A stretch of 64,000 nt of DNA from DASYKT01 sp963718105 (GTDB taxonomy: Bacteria > Acidobacteriota > Blastocatellia > Pyrinomonadales > Pyrinomonadaceae), in contig OY970352.1 in NCBI GenBank assembly GCA_963718105.1, positions 1 to 64,000 on the forward strand. Direction: 5' to 3'. The translations under genes and the position numbers were made by a program. Position 1 is the first letter of the stretch; every line of letters starts with the position of its first letter. The notes under the pieces were generated by a model. It searched no databases. It had not been told where the DNA came from and saw nothing but the letters and a program-made list of their open reading frames with translations. Shown here piece after piece: positions 9,206 through 18,258 of the stretch.

Positions 9206-9736
9206 CTATAAACTTTCTAAAACAAAGATCGTATCCGGGTCATCTTCGTGCCGGATCTCATCTATGGGCTGTCTTTTTCCTTCGCCCATATACAAACGGT
9301 TAGGACAATTTATCACAACGCCTTTTTGCGTGCCGCTGACGTTTTTATAAGTATGGACCACGCCTTTGGGAACGATCACCGCTTGCGGGTTGTCTTCACC
9401 GATGGTCATTATCATCCGATAATTGTAAGTCGGCGAATCGGCGCGATTGTCCCACATTCCGAGCTGAAAGTTTCCTGGCCCGATAAAGCAGAAAAGGTCG
9501 GCCTGGTCGACGTGCTCATGCGGGCCGCGCTGGATGCCCGGTTCGGTGACCGAAATATATGCCATCGCCGGGTAAAATTCTTCCGCGATCTCATCATGAC
9601 GAAACAATTCAGCCAGCCAGCCGCGGTCATCGTAAAATTTTTTGAGAGGGTAAACGACAACGTCTTTTATATCCCCGTCGAAAAAGTCTGTCGAGTCTTT
9701 CAAGTCTGTCGAGTCTGTCGAATACATTGAGTCCAT
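9206..9736 (-). CDS. RmlC-like cupin (dTDP-4-dehydrorhamnose 3,5-epimerase related)
   Basis: 176 residues; the cupin core starts near residue 21. The RmlC pattern is visible: DDRGWLAELFR (36-46), GIQRGPHEH (67-75) and IVPKGVVHTYKNVS (121-134). Family members epimerise or isomerise nucleotide-linked 4-keto sugars; some act on other sugars, so the substrate is open. The first 18 residues (rich in DSTD) are encoded by the same GACTCGACAG words that fill nearby spacers, so the real start may lie further in. It shares the locus with a short RmlA-like nucleotidyltransferase, but no RmlB or RmlD is present. Confidence 0.8.
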   Translation of the reverse strand: MDSMYSTDSTDLKDSTDFFDGDIKDVVVYPLKKFYDDRGWLAELFRHDEIAEEFYPAMAYISVTEPGIQRGPHEHVDQADLFCFIGPGNFQLGMWDNRADSPTYNYRMIMTIGEDNPQAVIVPKGVVHTYKNVSGTQKGVVINCPNRLYMGEGKRQPIDEIRHEDDPDTIFVLESL

Positions 9737-9742
9737 GTGAAT

Positions 9743-10105
9743 TTACAAAACAAGGTGTCTGACTAATGCAAATATCATTTTAGAGGCTTCTTCAAGTTGC
9801 TCATAAATCTCATCAAATTCCTTTTGTTCAATATATCCCTGATCGACGGCCACATAAAGATGGGACTGCACTTCAGCGGTCGAACTTCTCGAAATATTCA
9901 AAAAATAAGCAAAGTCTTTATCAGAACGCCTGGCAAACCCTTCAGCGATATTTGCCATTATTGAAACACTAGCGCGCCTGATTTGATCTCTTAATCCAAA
10001 GTCCCTGGCAAAATCTTCGTTTTTCGTTACTTTATATACCAAGTTTGTTATGCGCCTGGCTTTCTGCCAAGCCGCGATATCTTCGAATCTCTTAAACGTG
10101 GGCAT
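9743..10105 (-). CDS. Four-helix bundle protein (S23 / IVS-type family)
   Basis: 120 residues matching the family first seen in 23S rRNA intervening sequences: FEDIAAWQKAR (7-17), LRDQIRRASVSIMANIAEGF (38-57), FLNISRSSTAEVQ (68-80). Proteins of this family form pentameric helical bundles; their job is unknown, and they turn up scattered in many genomes. Here it sits between the RmlA- and RmlC-like genes, with tiny gaps, without any rRNA nearby. It looks like an insertion into the sugar-nucleotide block. Confidence 0.88.
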   Translation of the reverse strand: MPTFKRFEDIAAWQKARRITNLVYKVTKNEDFARDFGLRDQIRRASVSIMANIAEGFARRSDKDFAYFLNISRSSTAEVQSHLYVAVDQGYIEQKEFDEIYEQLEEASKMIFALVRHLVL

Positions 10106-10147
10106 TTAATTATTCTCCGATTCCAAAAATTCTTATGTAGATAACAT

Positions 10148-10936
10148 TTATGTCGAACCAGCGGACTCGACAGACTTGTTAGACTCAACAGACTCCCCAA
10201 ACTCTCCAGACTGTTTATTCGCGCCGGTTTCCGCGACCAGGTTTGAAGCTCTTAATAAGCTTTCAAAAGTCCCGGCGTCGGTCCACCAGCCGTCGAGCTC
10301 GCTCCAGGTCATTTCGCCGCGATCGATGTAGATGTTGTTAACATCGGTTATTTCCAGTTCGCCGCGGGCGGAAGGTTCCAGGCCGCGGATGGCTTCAAAA
10401 ACAGTGCCGTCGTAAAAATAGATGCCGATCACGGCCAGATCGGATTTCGGCGCCGCAGGTTTTTCTTCGATACGGATGACGCGGTCGCCGTCTAAAACGG
10501 GCACGCCGAAACGCTGCGGGTCGGCCACTTTTTTCAGCAGGATCTTGGCGCCTTTTCCCTGGCGGCGGTAATCGTCCGCTGCCTGGCGAATATTATTTTC
10601 AATGATGTTGTCGCCCAGAACGACACAGATCGGTTCTTCGTCGGCAAAATGTTCGACCAGCGAAAGAGCATCGGCGATACCGCCTTCGCCTTCCTGATAT
10701 GTGTAATTCAAATGTTTTAAGCCGAATTCCTTTCCGTTACCGAGAAGTTTCAGAAAGTCGCCGGCGGAGTTGCCGCCCGTCACGATCATAATATCGTCAA
10801 TACCCGCATTTATCAGCGCCCGGATGGGATAATAGATCATCGGCAGGTCGTGCACCGGCAGTAAATGTTTATTTGTGATCTTAGTCAGCGGATAAAGCCT
10901 CGAACCCAATCCGCCTGCCAATACTACGCCCTTCAT
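10148..10936 (-). CDS. rmlA: Glucose-1-phosphate thymidylyltransferase (short RmlA-like)
   Basis: 262 residues. The nucleotidyltransferase signature GGLGSRLYPLTKITNKHLLP (8-27), LGDNII (107-112), EEKP (157-160), GELEITDVNN (192-201) and WTDAGTFESLL (218-228) indicate dTDP-sugar synthesis from sugar-1-phosphate. The family's usual C-terminal extension is absent; the tail (about 236-262, rich in E, S, V) is made from GACTC-type repeat DNA. It is likely to feed the locus with dTDP-hexose. Close paralogues use other sugars, so the exact substrate is inferred. Confidence 0.85.
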   Translation of the reverse strand: MKGVVLAGGLGSRLYPLTKITNKHLLPVHDLPMIYYPIRALINAGIDDIMIVTGGNSAGDFLKLLGNGKEFGLKHLNYTYQEGEGGIADALSLVEHFADEEPICVVLGDNIIENNIRQAADDYRRQGKGAKILLKKVADPQRFGVPVLDGDRVIRIEEKPAAPKSDLAVIGIYFYDGTVFEAIRGLEPSARGELEITDVNNIYIDRGEMTWSELDGWWTDAGTFESLLRASNLVAETGANKQSGEFGESVESNKSVESAGST

Positions 10937-10973
10937 AAATACCTATCGATCCCTTTTTTTGAAAATAATATTA

Positions 10974-12329
10974 TCACGATAACGCCGCAACCGCTGTTGG
11001 CGCTTTTTCAGGCCTTAAACGCTGCTTTAGCGCCCCGGCGGCCCAGCAAAATCCACCGGCCGCGAGAACGGTCAGATACGGCTCGACATAAGGCATGCGA
11101 TAGCGGATCATCGAGAGAATGATCACATGCAGCGCCGTGCCGGCCAAAAAGAACGCCAGGATGAATGCCACGTAAAACCGGCCGTTCTGTTTCTTAAATA
11201 AAACCCCACCGCCGATAAGAGCAAAGATATACAAGACGGAAAAGAATAGTAAAGAGATATAAACCTGGTAGTTGGGATAAGCGTTCGGCTGCAAATAAGG
11301 ACGCCAATAATCCCAGAGTTTATACCAGAAAAGCGTTATCGTTCTCGAGGGAGATTCGGTCAGGAATCTGATGGCATCATCACGCCAAAGTTTTTCGCGG
11401 TCTTTCAATTTTAGCGAATAGTAGCCGTTCGTACGCTCAAATTCATCGATCTGGTTTTGCATCACTCCCGGTTTGCCCAGATCGTTGGTCATATATTTCA
11501 TGTGCCGGCTATAAGTTTCCGGGGTATTGGTGCTGCCGTCGTAAAACTTCATCAGTTCGGGGTGGTTGCCGAACCAGATATTAAATCCCCCGGCATCGTT
11601 TATCACGATAAACTCACCGGTGTGCCGATAGTTGTCCAATGTCCACGGCGCGATCGCCAGCATCAAACCCAGCACGGCGACCACAGGCTGGAGCAATGCC
11701 CTGCCGAAGCCGAGTTTTTTTATACTAAGCAGAAAAATGAAACCGAACATCACCAATGCTACCGGCCAGGCCGAAGGCCGGCAGAGCGCCGCGAGCCCCC
11801 AGGTCATACCGGTGAGTAAAAAAAGTGACAGTCTCCCTGTGCGGTAAGCTCTGAGCAGTAAAATAACTCCGCAAAGCACGAGCAGCGTATGTAAAGGCTC
11901 GGTCTGAATATCGGAGACCTGCAGGGCGACAAATGGATTAAAGCAATAGGCCAGGCCGGCCAGGAAAGCGACCCACATATTACCAAAAAGCATCGATGCC
12001 AACCTGAAAAGCAATACCGAAGTTAGCGCGAGCAAAATACACTGGGCCAGTTTTACCGCCAGAATGGATTGGGGAAAGATCAGCCAGACGCTGTAAATAA
12101 AGAAAGGATAAAGCGGGGCGCGGAAAAAGGGGAAAGTGCCCTGTTCACGATAATAGGTATTTTCCGTCAGCAGTTTGCCCGCCAGGTGAAGATAATCGGA
12201 AGAATCTCCAAAGGAATATTTTTCCGGCCCGGTCAGAAAAACCACCGCCGCCATTACCAGCAGACCCGTCAAAAAAATGATCAGTTGACAGGTTAGCGGT
12301 GTGAAAAATCTTTTTTGATCCGGCTGCAT
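10974..12329 (-). CDS. GT39/PMT-type polyprenyl-sugar glycosyltransferase (membrane)
   Basis: 451 residues with about 10 membrane helices. The first extracytoplasmic loop carries GDSSDY (41-46), with the acidic residues expected of ArnT/PMT-like enzymes, followed by RAPLYP (70-75). Such proteins move a sugar from a polyprenyl-phosphate donor to a glycan, lipid or protein on the periplasmic side. The acceptor cannot be read from sequence. It lies between a methyltransferase and the RmlA-like gene. Confidence 0.75.
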   Translation of the reverse strand: MQPDQKRFFTPLTCQLIIFLTGLLVMAAVVFLTGPEKYSFGDSSDYLHLAGKLLTENTYYREQGTFPFFRAPLYPFFIYSVWLIFPQSILAVKLAQCILLALTSVLLFRLASMLFGNMWVAFLAGLAYCFNPFVALQVSDIQTEPLHTLLVLCGVILLLRAYRTGRLSLFLLTGMTWGLAALCRPSAWPVALVMFGFIFLLSIKKLGFGRALLQPVVAVLGLMLAIAPWTLDNYRHTGEFIVINDAGGFNIWFGNHPELMKFYDGSTNTPETYSRHMKYMTNDLGKPGVMQNQIDEFERTNGYYSLKLKDREKLWRDDAIRFLTESPSRTITLFWYKLWDYWRPYLQPNAYPNYQVYISLLFFSVLYIFALIGGGVLFKKQNGRFYVAFILAFFLAGTALHVIILSMIRYRMPYVEPYLTVLAAGGFCWAAGALKQRLRPEKAPTAVAALS

Positions 12330-12391
12330 AATCTCTCGTTTCCCAGCAGGTAGCTTTATGTTGATCGGAAAGCCAACCCCGGCTTAATAAC

Positions 12392-13081
12392 TCACTTTTT
12401 TCCGATAAAAAATAATTTGCCCAGCGTTTTTGAAGAATAGGCTTCATCAAAATATTTATGCAGAAGCGCTAGTACCTGATCGCTTTTTCCCAGCCACTGG
12501 AAATAGGTGGACGCTTCGTAATGTGTCATCACGGCAAACGCGTCGAATTTATTCGACACTCTTTTTACCAGATCTCGCTCACTCAGAAAATGTATCAGCG
12601 ACAAAAAAGGCGTCGGCCAGGGTTCGACCAGGATGAATTTTCCGCCCGGCCGTAAGATCCGGTGAATTTCGGAAAGTGTCCGGTCGAGATCGTCAGGGAT
12701 CACAGGCAGATGATGCAGCCCGCCCTGCACGATAATAATGTCGCGGCTTTCGGTTTCCAGCGGCATCTGCCGGCAATCGGCTTCGTAGAGTTTCGCCGGG
12801 CCTTCGTAAAGCGCCAGCAGCTCGGCGGAAATATCCACGCCTTCCAAATTTGTAAATCCCAAACTCTCGAGCGCGCACAGTCCGTTTCCGCGGCCGCAAA
12901 AAATATCCACTATCTGCGTATCGCGTTTCCATTCATGCTGCCCCAGTTTTTTCAGCCTTCCGACAAATTTCTTTATTTCTTCGTCGGGAGTTTCAAAACG
13001 GGTGTAAGCATCTTCCCAGGCGGATTGAATTTCACGGTCCGTCAGGGCGGTTTTGTCTAATAATTTGGTCGGTGATCTCAC
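12392..13081 (-). CDS. Class I SAM-dependent methyltransferase
   Basis: 229 residues with a Rossmann motif I at 58-66 (VDIFCGRGNG), motif II region LEGVDIS (79-85) and a motif IV/V run IIIVQGGLHHLP followed by ILRPGGKFILVEPWP. The last two are typical of Methyltransf_11/25 small-molecule enzymes. It starts four bases after the stop of the preceding methyltransferase, so translation is likely coupled. The substrate is presumably a sugar or lipid intermediate of the glycan. Confidence 0.83.
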   Translation of the reverse strand: MRSPTKLLDKTALTDREIQSAWEDAYTRFETPDEEIKKFVGRLKKLGQHEWKRDTQIVDIFCGRGNGLCALESLGFTNLEGVDISAELLALYEGPAKLYEADCRQMPLETESRDIIIVQGGLHHLPVIPDDLDRTLSEIHRILRPGGKFILVEPWPTPFLSLIHFLSERDLVKRVSNKFDAFAVMTHYEASTYFQWLGKSDQVLALLHKYFDEAYSSKTLGKLFFIGKK

Positions 13082-13085
13082 TATT

Positions 13086-14048
13086 TTATATTTCAGCCTT
13101 TTTAGCGATCATTTGGATATTAGAAGTCGAAAAACCAAGCTTTGCCCGCAAAATGTCCCATCCCGTAAAAAAAGCAAGTAACGGTATATTGCGAAACGGA
13201 TCGAAGAATTTGGCGAGCCCCGGCGATCCGAATCTGTCCAGCACGATGTGGTGCAGCGAATAGATCCAGAAAGAGTGGGCGGGCAAATAATTAAATTCCA
13301 TTATTTCCAGTCCGCTCCCTGTCGCCAGAAGCGTAAGCGATCTTTTGTTAAATAAATTCCAGTGGCGCGGAAAATGGTACCCGCCCCAATATTTTTTGCG
13401 AAAGAGGCGTGTGTCCAGGCTCTGAGTGTTCGGCGTTTCAATGATCAGAACGCCGCCCGGACGCAGCAGCTCCCTCATCGCTTTTAACATTTCGCCCGGC
13501 GCTTCGACATGCTCTAAAACCTGCAGGGAAACGATCAGGTCGAACGAATTTTTTGGCAGCGCTTCTTCGGCATCTTCTATCCGGCCAGCAAAACCTTTGA
13601 AGCCGTCGGCGCTCAGTTTGGCGATGATCTTTTCGTCCATTTCGACGCCGTAAAGCTGATCGGCGGGCACGCCTGACTGATTCAGCATTCGCAGGTATCG
13701 CCCGTCACCGCAGCCAACGTCCAGAAATACCGGCTTTTCGGCCGACACATATTTGAGCCAGGTCCGGGTTTTCTTTTTATCCAGATAATTCTTGGCTTTG
13801 ATCGCGAGCGGATGGACCGTTTCCGAATAATTGTAGGCGTAATAATTCGACGGATAGATAACGGATAATTCTTCCTTGACCGGGCGCGGGTTAAGATACC
13901 AGTTTTCGCAATTTGTGCATTCGACGATATTGAATACATCCGCGGTGGTCCCGTATTCATAGTCTTTCCCTACGGTAACGGGAGCGCTGTCGCCGCTTCT
14001 GCAAACGCCGCAAGAAACTTCTTCCATTTTTAAAGTAGCTTCAGGCAT
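13086..14048 (-). CDS. SAM-dependent methyltransferase with N-terminal zinc ribbon
   Basis: 320 residues. Two CxxC pairs (C13/C16 and C44/C47) form a probable zinc ribbon, and motif I FLDVGCGDGRYL lies at 108-119. The layout resembles the sugar C- or O-methyltransferases found in polysaccharide loci. It overlaps the upstream desaturase gene by 8 bases and is followed at once by a second methyltransferase: a coupled three-gene block. Confidence 0.83.
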   Translation of the reverse strand: MPEATLKMEEVSCGVCRSGDSAPVTVGKDYEYGTTADVFNIVECTNCENWYLNPRPVKEELSVIYPSNYYAYNYSETVHPLAIKAKNYLDKKKTRTWLKYVSAEKPVFLDVGCGDGRYLRMLNQSGVPADQLYGVEMDEKIIAKLSADGFKGFAGRIEDAEEALPKNSFDLIVSLQVLEHVEAPGEMLKAMRELLRPGGVLIIETPNTQSLDTRLFRKKYWGGYHFPRHWNLFNKRSLTLLATGSGLEIMEFNYLPAHSFWIYSLHHIVLDRFGSPGLAKFFDPFRNIPLLAFFTGWDILRAKLGFSTSNIQMIAKKAEI

Positions 14049-15108
14049 TTTCTGACGTTCTTGCGGGTCCTGACGTTCTGACGGGTTCGGAAATTCTGAC
14101 AGGCTGAGACGAGCTGACAGGCAAATTTCTTAGCACTTGAGATAAAAAACTGAGGTAGCTGCCGCGCACGGTCACTTCCGGGATCTCTTTTACGATCTTA
14201 TGCACCGTCGGCAGATTGTAATAGGGAATGCCCACCCACAGATGGTGTTCGGCGTGGTAGTTCATATTATGCGGCGAGAAAAACAGCCGCTCCAACGGAT
14301 TGGAATTAAAGGTGATCAGGCGGTCCCCATCGGTTTCCTCACTGGCAAGATCGATGATCGCATGATCGCAAAAAGCGCGGATCTCATCCGGCAGGAATAC
14401 CAGAAAATAAATAGGCGCGATCCATAAGAGCGGATAAGCCCACCAGATCCCGCTCATCCAAAAAGCAAACAAGATCGCCAACTGCCAGATCATGACCGGA
14501 ATGCGGGCGATGATGTAATCTTTCAACCCGCCGCTCTTTTCGCTCTCTACTTTTTCGGCAGCAGTTTTTTCGAGCGCGGCCTTTTCGGGTGCCGGAGATG
14601 TTTTTCTGCCAAACGGCGAAACTTTCAGCACGGTCTTGCCAAAGGTCGCCAGGCCTGAACAGAACAGCAAAAATTTCGCCGGGGAATTTTTATTGTCGAT
14701 GATGTGTATATAACGGTCGGGGTCCTGGGCGGTCCCGAGCAGTTGGTGGTGATTTAGATGATTACGCTGGCCATCGCCAAAATCCATGAACATCGGCGAA
14801 TAGATCAGCCAGCGCGCCATAAAATTGTTTCGCTCGCGGACGGTAGAAAGATTACCGTGCAGCGCATCATGGCCGAGAATAAAGAGACGGTACTGGCTGC
14901 AGCCGATCACGATGAAAGCCAGAAGAAAGCTCCACCAGGTCCCGAAATAGACGAAGAAGATAAACGCGCCCGCTATCAGAGACCAGTCGACGACGAGGTC
15001 CAGCCCCACCCGGTAGGCGGAGGGTTTCATCCATTCCTGGACCTGCTCTTTCTTAAAGTCTTTGCGGACTTGCCGTTGGACATCGAGCAGGCTGAGTTTA
15101 TCGTTCAT
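14041..15108 (-). CDS. Membrane fatty-acid desaturase/hydroxylase family protein
   Basis: 355 residues. Three histidine boxes bind the di-iron centre: HDALHG (80-85), HLNHH (117-121) and HAEHH (285-289), with hydrophobic helices between them. Residues about 165-195 form an Ala/Glu/Lys-rich insert. The C-terminus (about 330-355, repeats of PVRISEP/ARTSE type) is encoded by TCTGACGGG-like DNA words. Members desaturate or hydroxylate acyl chains or carotenoids. A location inside a glycan locus, overlapping a methyltransferase gene, suggests it acts on a lipid moiety of the product or carrier; this is inference. Confidence 0.85.
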   Translation of the reverse strand: MNDKLSLLDVQRQVRKDFKKEQVQEWMKPSAYRVGLDLVVDWSLIAGAFIFFVYFGTWWSFLLAFIVIGCSQYRLFILGHDALHGNLSTVRERNNFMARWLIYSPMFMDFGDGQRNHLNHHQLLGTAQDPDRYIHIIDNKNSPAKFLLFCSGLATFGKTVLKVSPFGRKTSPAPEKAALEKTAAEKVESEKSGGLKDYIIARIPVMIWQLAILFAFWMSGIWWAYPLLWIAPIYFLVFLPDEIRAFCDHAIIDLASEETDGDRLITFNSNPLERLFFSPHNMNYHAEHHLWVGIPYYNLPTVHKIVKEIPEVTVRGSYLSFLSQVLRNLPVSSSQPVRISEPVRTSGPARTSENA

Positions 15109-15112
15109 AAAG

Positions 15113-16345
15113 CTATTTTCGTTTCATCCCCAAAATACTGACAAAAAATCCAAAGAGGATGGTTTGAAAGCCCAGCACGACCAGCGTGGCGCCGGGAATG
15201 ACCAGGCGCATGGTGTCGGCATAATTTAACGCGCCGAAATTTGCCAGCCGCCAGTCGTTGATCGCTATGATCAATAGTATCAAACCCAGCAGCAGCGCGA
15301 TCGCGGCGATGAATATTCCGCGTTCCAGATCGATGATCTTAAAAAATCTGTTCATCTTCGGATCTTCCGGCATCAACCCCTCATTGATCGCAAAAGTCTT
15401 GGTCATGATCGCGAACAAGGCGGATTGATAACCGCAAATAATGAACATGCTGCCGAACAACAAGGTATGGATGTCAAAGCCGATCCCGCCAAGCCGTAAA
15501 TTAGGCAGAGCTATCACATAACTAAAAATGCCGAGCAGGATCAGGAACAGCCCCGGGATCAGGAACAGCCACCGCGGGCTATACATCAGAAAAAATCTGA
15601 GCGTGCGCCAGCCGTCACGAAACGTTTTTAAGTGAGGGGCGTGGCTTTTGCGGCCATCGGGATGCAGGGTGATCGGCACTTCGGCGATCTTCGCCTTATA
15701 GAGGCTTGATTTGATGATCATCTCCGTGGCAAATTCCATCCCGGTGCAGCGCTGGTTCAGACTGTTGTAATGCTCCTTGGTGAACCCGCGCAGCCCGCAA
15801 TACACATCGTTGATCGGAGCGTGAAACCACGATTTGACCATCATTGAAAACATCGGGTTGCCCCACCAGCGATGCAGGAACGGCATCGCCCCGGGAAGAA
15901 CGCGGCCCCCGCCTTTAGGCAGCCGGCATCCCTGGACAAGGTCATAACCTTCGTTCAGCCTTTCGACGAATTTAGGTATTTCCAGCCAGTCATAACTGTC
16001 GTCGGCGTCACCCATCATCACAAATTTGCCGCCGGCGGCTTCGATCCCGCCCATCAGCGCGTTGCCGTAGCCCTTTTCTTTCACGTGGACCACGCGGGCT
16101 TCCAATTCTTCGGCGATCCGGATAGAACCGTCGACGCTGCCGTTATCGGCAATGATGATCTCGCCCGAAACACCGCTTTCTTTTATTCCGCGCTTGGCCT
16201 TTTCGATACAGACCGCCAGCGTGTCCGCTTCATTCAAGCAGGGCATTACCACCGACAAGATCGGCGAAAGACCGGGCGCGTCAGTCGAGGGCGGAGCAAA
16301 GGCTGGCTTTGCCTCAAACTTTTCATTAACCAAGTTTGCGGTCAT
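15113..16345 (-). CDS. Glycosyltransferase family 2 with C-terminal membrane domain (DPM1/ArnC-like)
   Basis: 410 residues from Met at 16345, chosen because the longer frame to 16399 would overlap the asparagine-synthase gene. The GT-A core shows SVVMPCLNEADTL (31-43), ADNGSVDG (66-73) and the metal-binding DADDS (113-117). At least four membrane helices follow from about 255 (e.g. FLILLGIFSYVIAL). This fold matches polyprenyl-phosphate sugar synthases, which supply donors for GT39-type enzymes; two such enzymes are encoded nearby. Confidence 0.85.
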   Translation of the reverse strand: MTANLVNEKFEAKPAFAPPSTDAPGLSPILSVVMPCLNEADTLAVCIEKAKRGIKESGVSGEIIIADNGSVDGSIRIAEELEARVVHVKEKGYGNALMGGIEAAGGKFVMMGDADDSYDWLEIPKFVERLNEGYDLVQGCRLPKGGGRVLPGAMPFLHRWWGNPMFSMMVKSWFHAPINDVYCGLRGFTKEHYNSLNQRCTGMEFATEMIIKSSLYKAKIAEVPITLHPDGRKSHAPHLKTFRDGWRTLRFFLMYSPRWLFLIPGLFLILLGIFSYVIALPNLRLGGIGFDIHTLLFGSMFIICGYQSALFAIMTKTFAINEGLMPEDPKMNRFFKIIDLERGIFIAAIALLLGLILLIIAINDWRLANFGALNYADTMRLVIPGATLVVLGFQTILFGFFVSILGMKRK

Positions 16346-16374
16346 TTGAAAAAACTTATTCCTTAACCGGTATT

Positions 16375-18258
16375 TTAATCGATGAATCTCTGGAACCACA
16401 ATTCCAGCATCAACAGCGTCCAGATCGGAAAATTGAGGTCTTCCTTACCGGAAACGTGACGTTCGATCACGGTTTTAACGATTTCAGGTTTAAAAATACC
16501 ACGATTCAACGATTTTTCGGAAAGCAGAACTTCGTATAGAAAGCCCTTCATTTCATTGCGCAGCCAACGGCCGACCGGTACGCCAAAGCCCATTTTGCGG
16601 CGGTAAATGACTTCGTCAGGTACCAGCTTGGCGGCGATCTTTTTTAGCAGAGTTTTGGTGTCTAAACCTTTAACCTTAATGTTTTCAGGCAGTTTGGCCG
16701 CAAATTCGATCAATTTATGGTCGAGAAAAGGCGAGCGCGCTTCGAGCGAGACCGCCATTGACGCGATGTCCACTTTAACCAGCAGATCGTTGGGCAGGTA
16801 GGTTTGCTGGTCGGTCATTAGCGATGCATCGAGCACGCCGATGCCGTTGGCGCGGTCAAACCACTGGTCGATTATCCGGCGCGAATGGAAATTGGAGGTG
16901 ATATTTTTGAACTCTTCGGTGTAAAGCTCGTCTTTTAATTCGGGGCTGATGCCCGACACCCAGTTCAGATAGCGCGTCGTGCGCGGCAGCGCGGCGGCTT
17001 TGACAAAGCGTTTGGCTGAGCGCAGGCGGTTGCGCGAGCCTTGCGGCTCCGGCAGCACGCTGAGAGGAAATTCGACAAAGGGTTTGCGCAAAAATGCCGG
17101 AAACTGTTTGTAGCGCTCCGCCAGCCGCATCGCCGCGTAACGTTCATAACCGGCGAAAGATTCGTCGCCGCCATCGCCGTTGAGCGCGACGGTCACGTGT
17201 TTCCGCGTTTCTTTCGAAACATAGTAGGTCGGGATGGCGGATGAATCGGCGTAAGGCTCGCCGTAGTGTTCCACCAGTGTCGGCAGCACTTCCATCGCGT
17301 TAGGTTTGACGATGAATTCGTGGTACTCGGCGCCGACGTGATCGGCAACTTTTTTCGCGTATTTGAGCTCGCTAAAATCCTGCTCTTCAAAACCGATGGA
17401 AAAAGTTTTGACCGGCTGAGAACTTTCCTGCGCCATCAGCGCGACCACGGCCGACGAATCGACCCCGCCGGAGAGAAAAGCTCCCAGCGGCACTTCGGAT
17501 ATCATTCGCAGGCGGACGGATTCGCGTAAGATCCGCAGCACTTCGTCCTGCGCTTCAGCTTCAGAAATATCCAGCTTTTCAGAAAAATCCGGCAGCCAGT
17601 AGCGCTTGGTTTCTATCTCGCCATTTTTCCAGCGCAGCCAATGGCCGGGCTCGAGTTTGCGAATATCCTTATAAGCCGTCAGCGGCGCCGGGACGCAAAT
17701 GTAACTCAAGTAATGATGGATGGCTTCGAAATCTATCTCGCGCGAGATGGACGGGTGTTTCAACAGGGCCTGAAATTCCGAACCGAAAATAAGATCGCCG
17801 TTCGGTTGGTGTGAATAAAGCAAAGGCTTTTTGCCGACCCGGTCGCGGGCCAGAAAAAGCGACTTGTCGCGCGTGTCCCAGATCGCAAAAGCAAACATTC
17901 CGCGCAGATACTGCAAACAATCGGCCCCGTAGCGGTCGTAAAGCTGCAGCACCACTTCGGTGTCGCTCTTGGTATAAAGCTCGGTGCCTTCTTTGATCAG
18001 GCCTTCCCTTAATTCCTGGTAGTTATAGATCTCGCCGTTAAAGATCAACCAGGCGGTTTTGTCGGAATTATGGATCGGCTGCTTGCCGCTGGCGAGATCG
18101 ATGATCGAGAGGCGGCGCATCGCCAGCCCGACATTTTCGTTGATGTAAAACCCATCCTCATCAGGCCCCCGATGAATGATGGCGGTGTTCATTTCTTCCA
18201 GCAGCGCGGGTTCAACCGCCCTGCCGCCTGCGTTAATAAATCCTACAATTCCGCACAT
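16375..18258 (-). CDS. asnB: Asparagine synthase (glutamine-hydrolysing) family amidotransferase
   Basis: 627 residues. The mature N-terminus would expose the nucleophile Cys2 (MCGIVGF); the class II glutaminase domain (2-210) includes RGPDEDG (30-36) and FNGEIYNY (73-80). The synthetase domain has the PP-loop SGGVDSS at 263-269. Paralogues in polysaccharide loci amidate sugar carboxylates rather than make free asparagine. Its place between a GT2 and a GT39-type gene fits that role, but AsnB activity cannot be excluded. Confidence 0.88.
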   Translation of the reverse strand: MCGIVGFINAGGRAVEPALLEEMNTAIIHRGPDEDGFYINENVGLAMRRLSIIDLASGKQPIHNSDKTAWLIFNGEIYNYQELREGLIKEGTELYTKSDTEVVLQLYDRYGADCLQYLRGMFAFAIWDTRDKSLFLARDRVGKKPLLYSHQPNGDLIFGSEFQALLKHPSISREIDFEAIHHYLSYICVPAPLTAYKDIRKLEPGHWLRWKNGEIETKRYWLPDFSEKLDISEAEAQDEVLRILRESVRLRMISEVPLGAFLSGGVDSSAVVALMAQESSQPVKTFSIGFEEQDFSELKYAKKVADHVGAEYHEFIVKPNAMEVLPTLVEHYGEPYADSSAIPTYYVSKETRKHVTVALNGDGGDESFAGYERYAAMRLAERYKQFPAFLRKPFVEFPLSVLPEPQGSRNRLRSAKRFVKAAALPRTTRYLNWVSGISPELKDELYTEEFKNITSNFHSRRIIDQWFDRANGIGVLDASLMTDQQTYLPNDLLVKVDIASMAVSLEARSPFLDHKLIEFAAKLPENIKVKGLDTKTLLKKIAAKLVPDEVIYRRKMGFGVPVGRWLRNEMKGFLYEVLLSEKSLNRGIFKPEIVKTVIERHVSGKEDLNFPIWTLLMLELWFQRFID

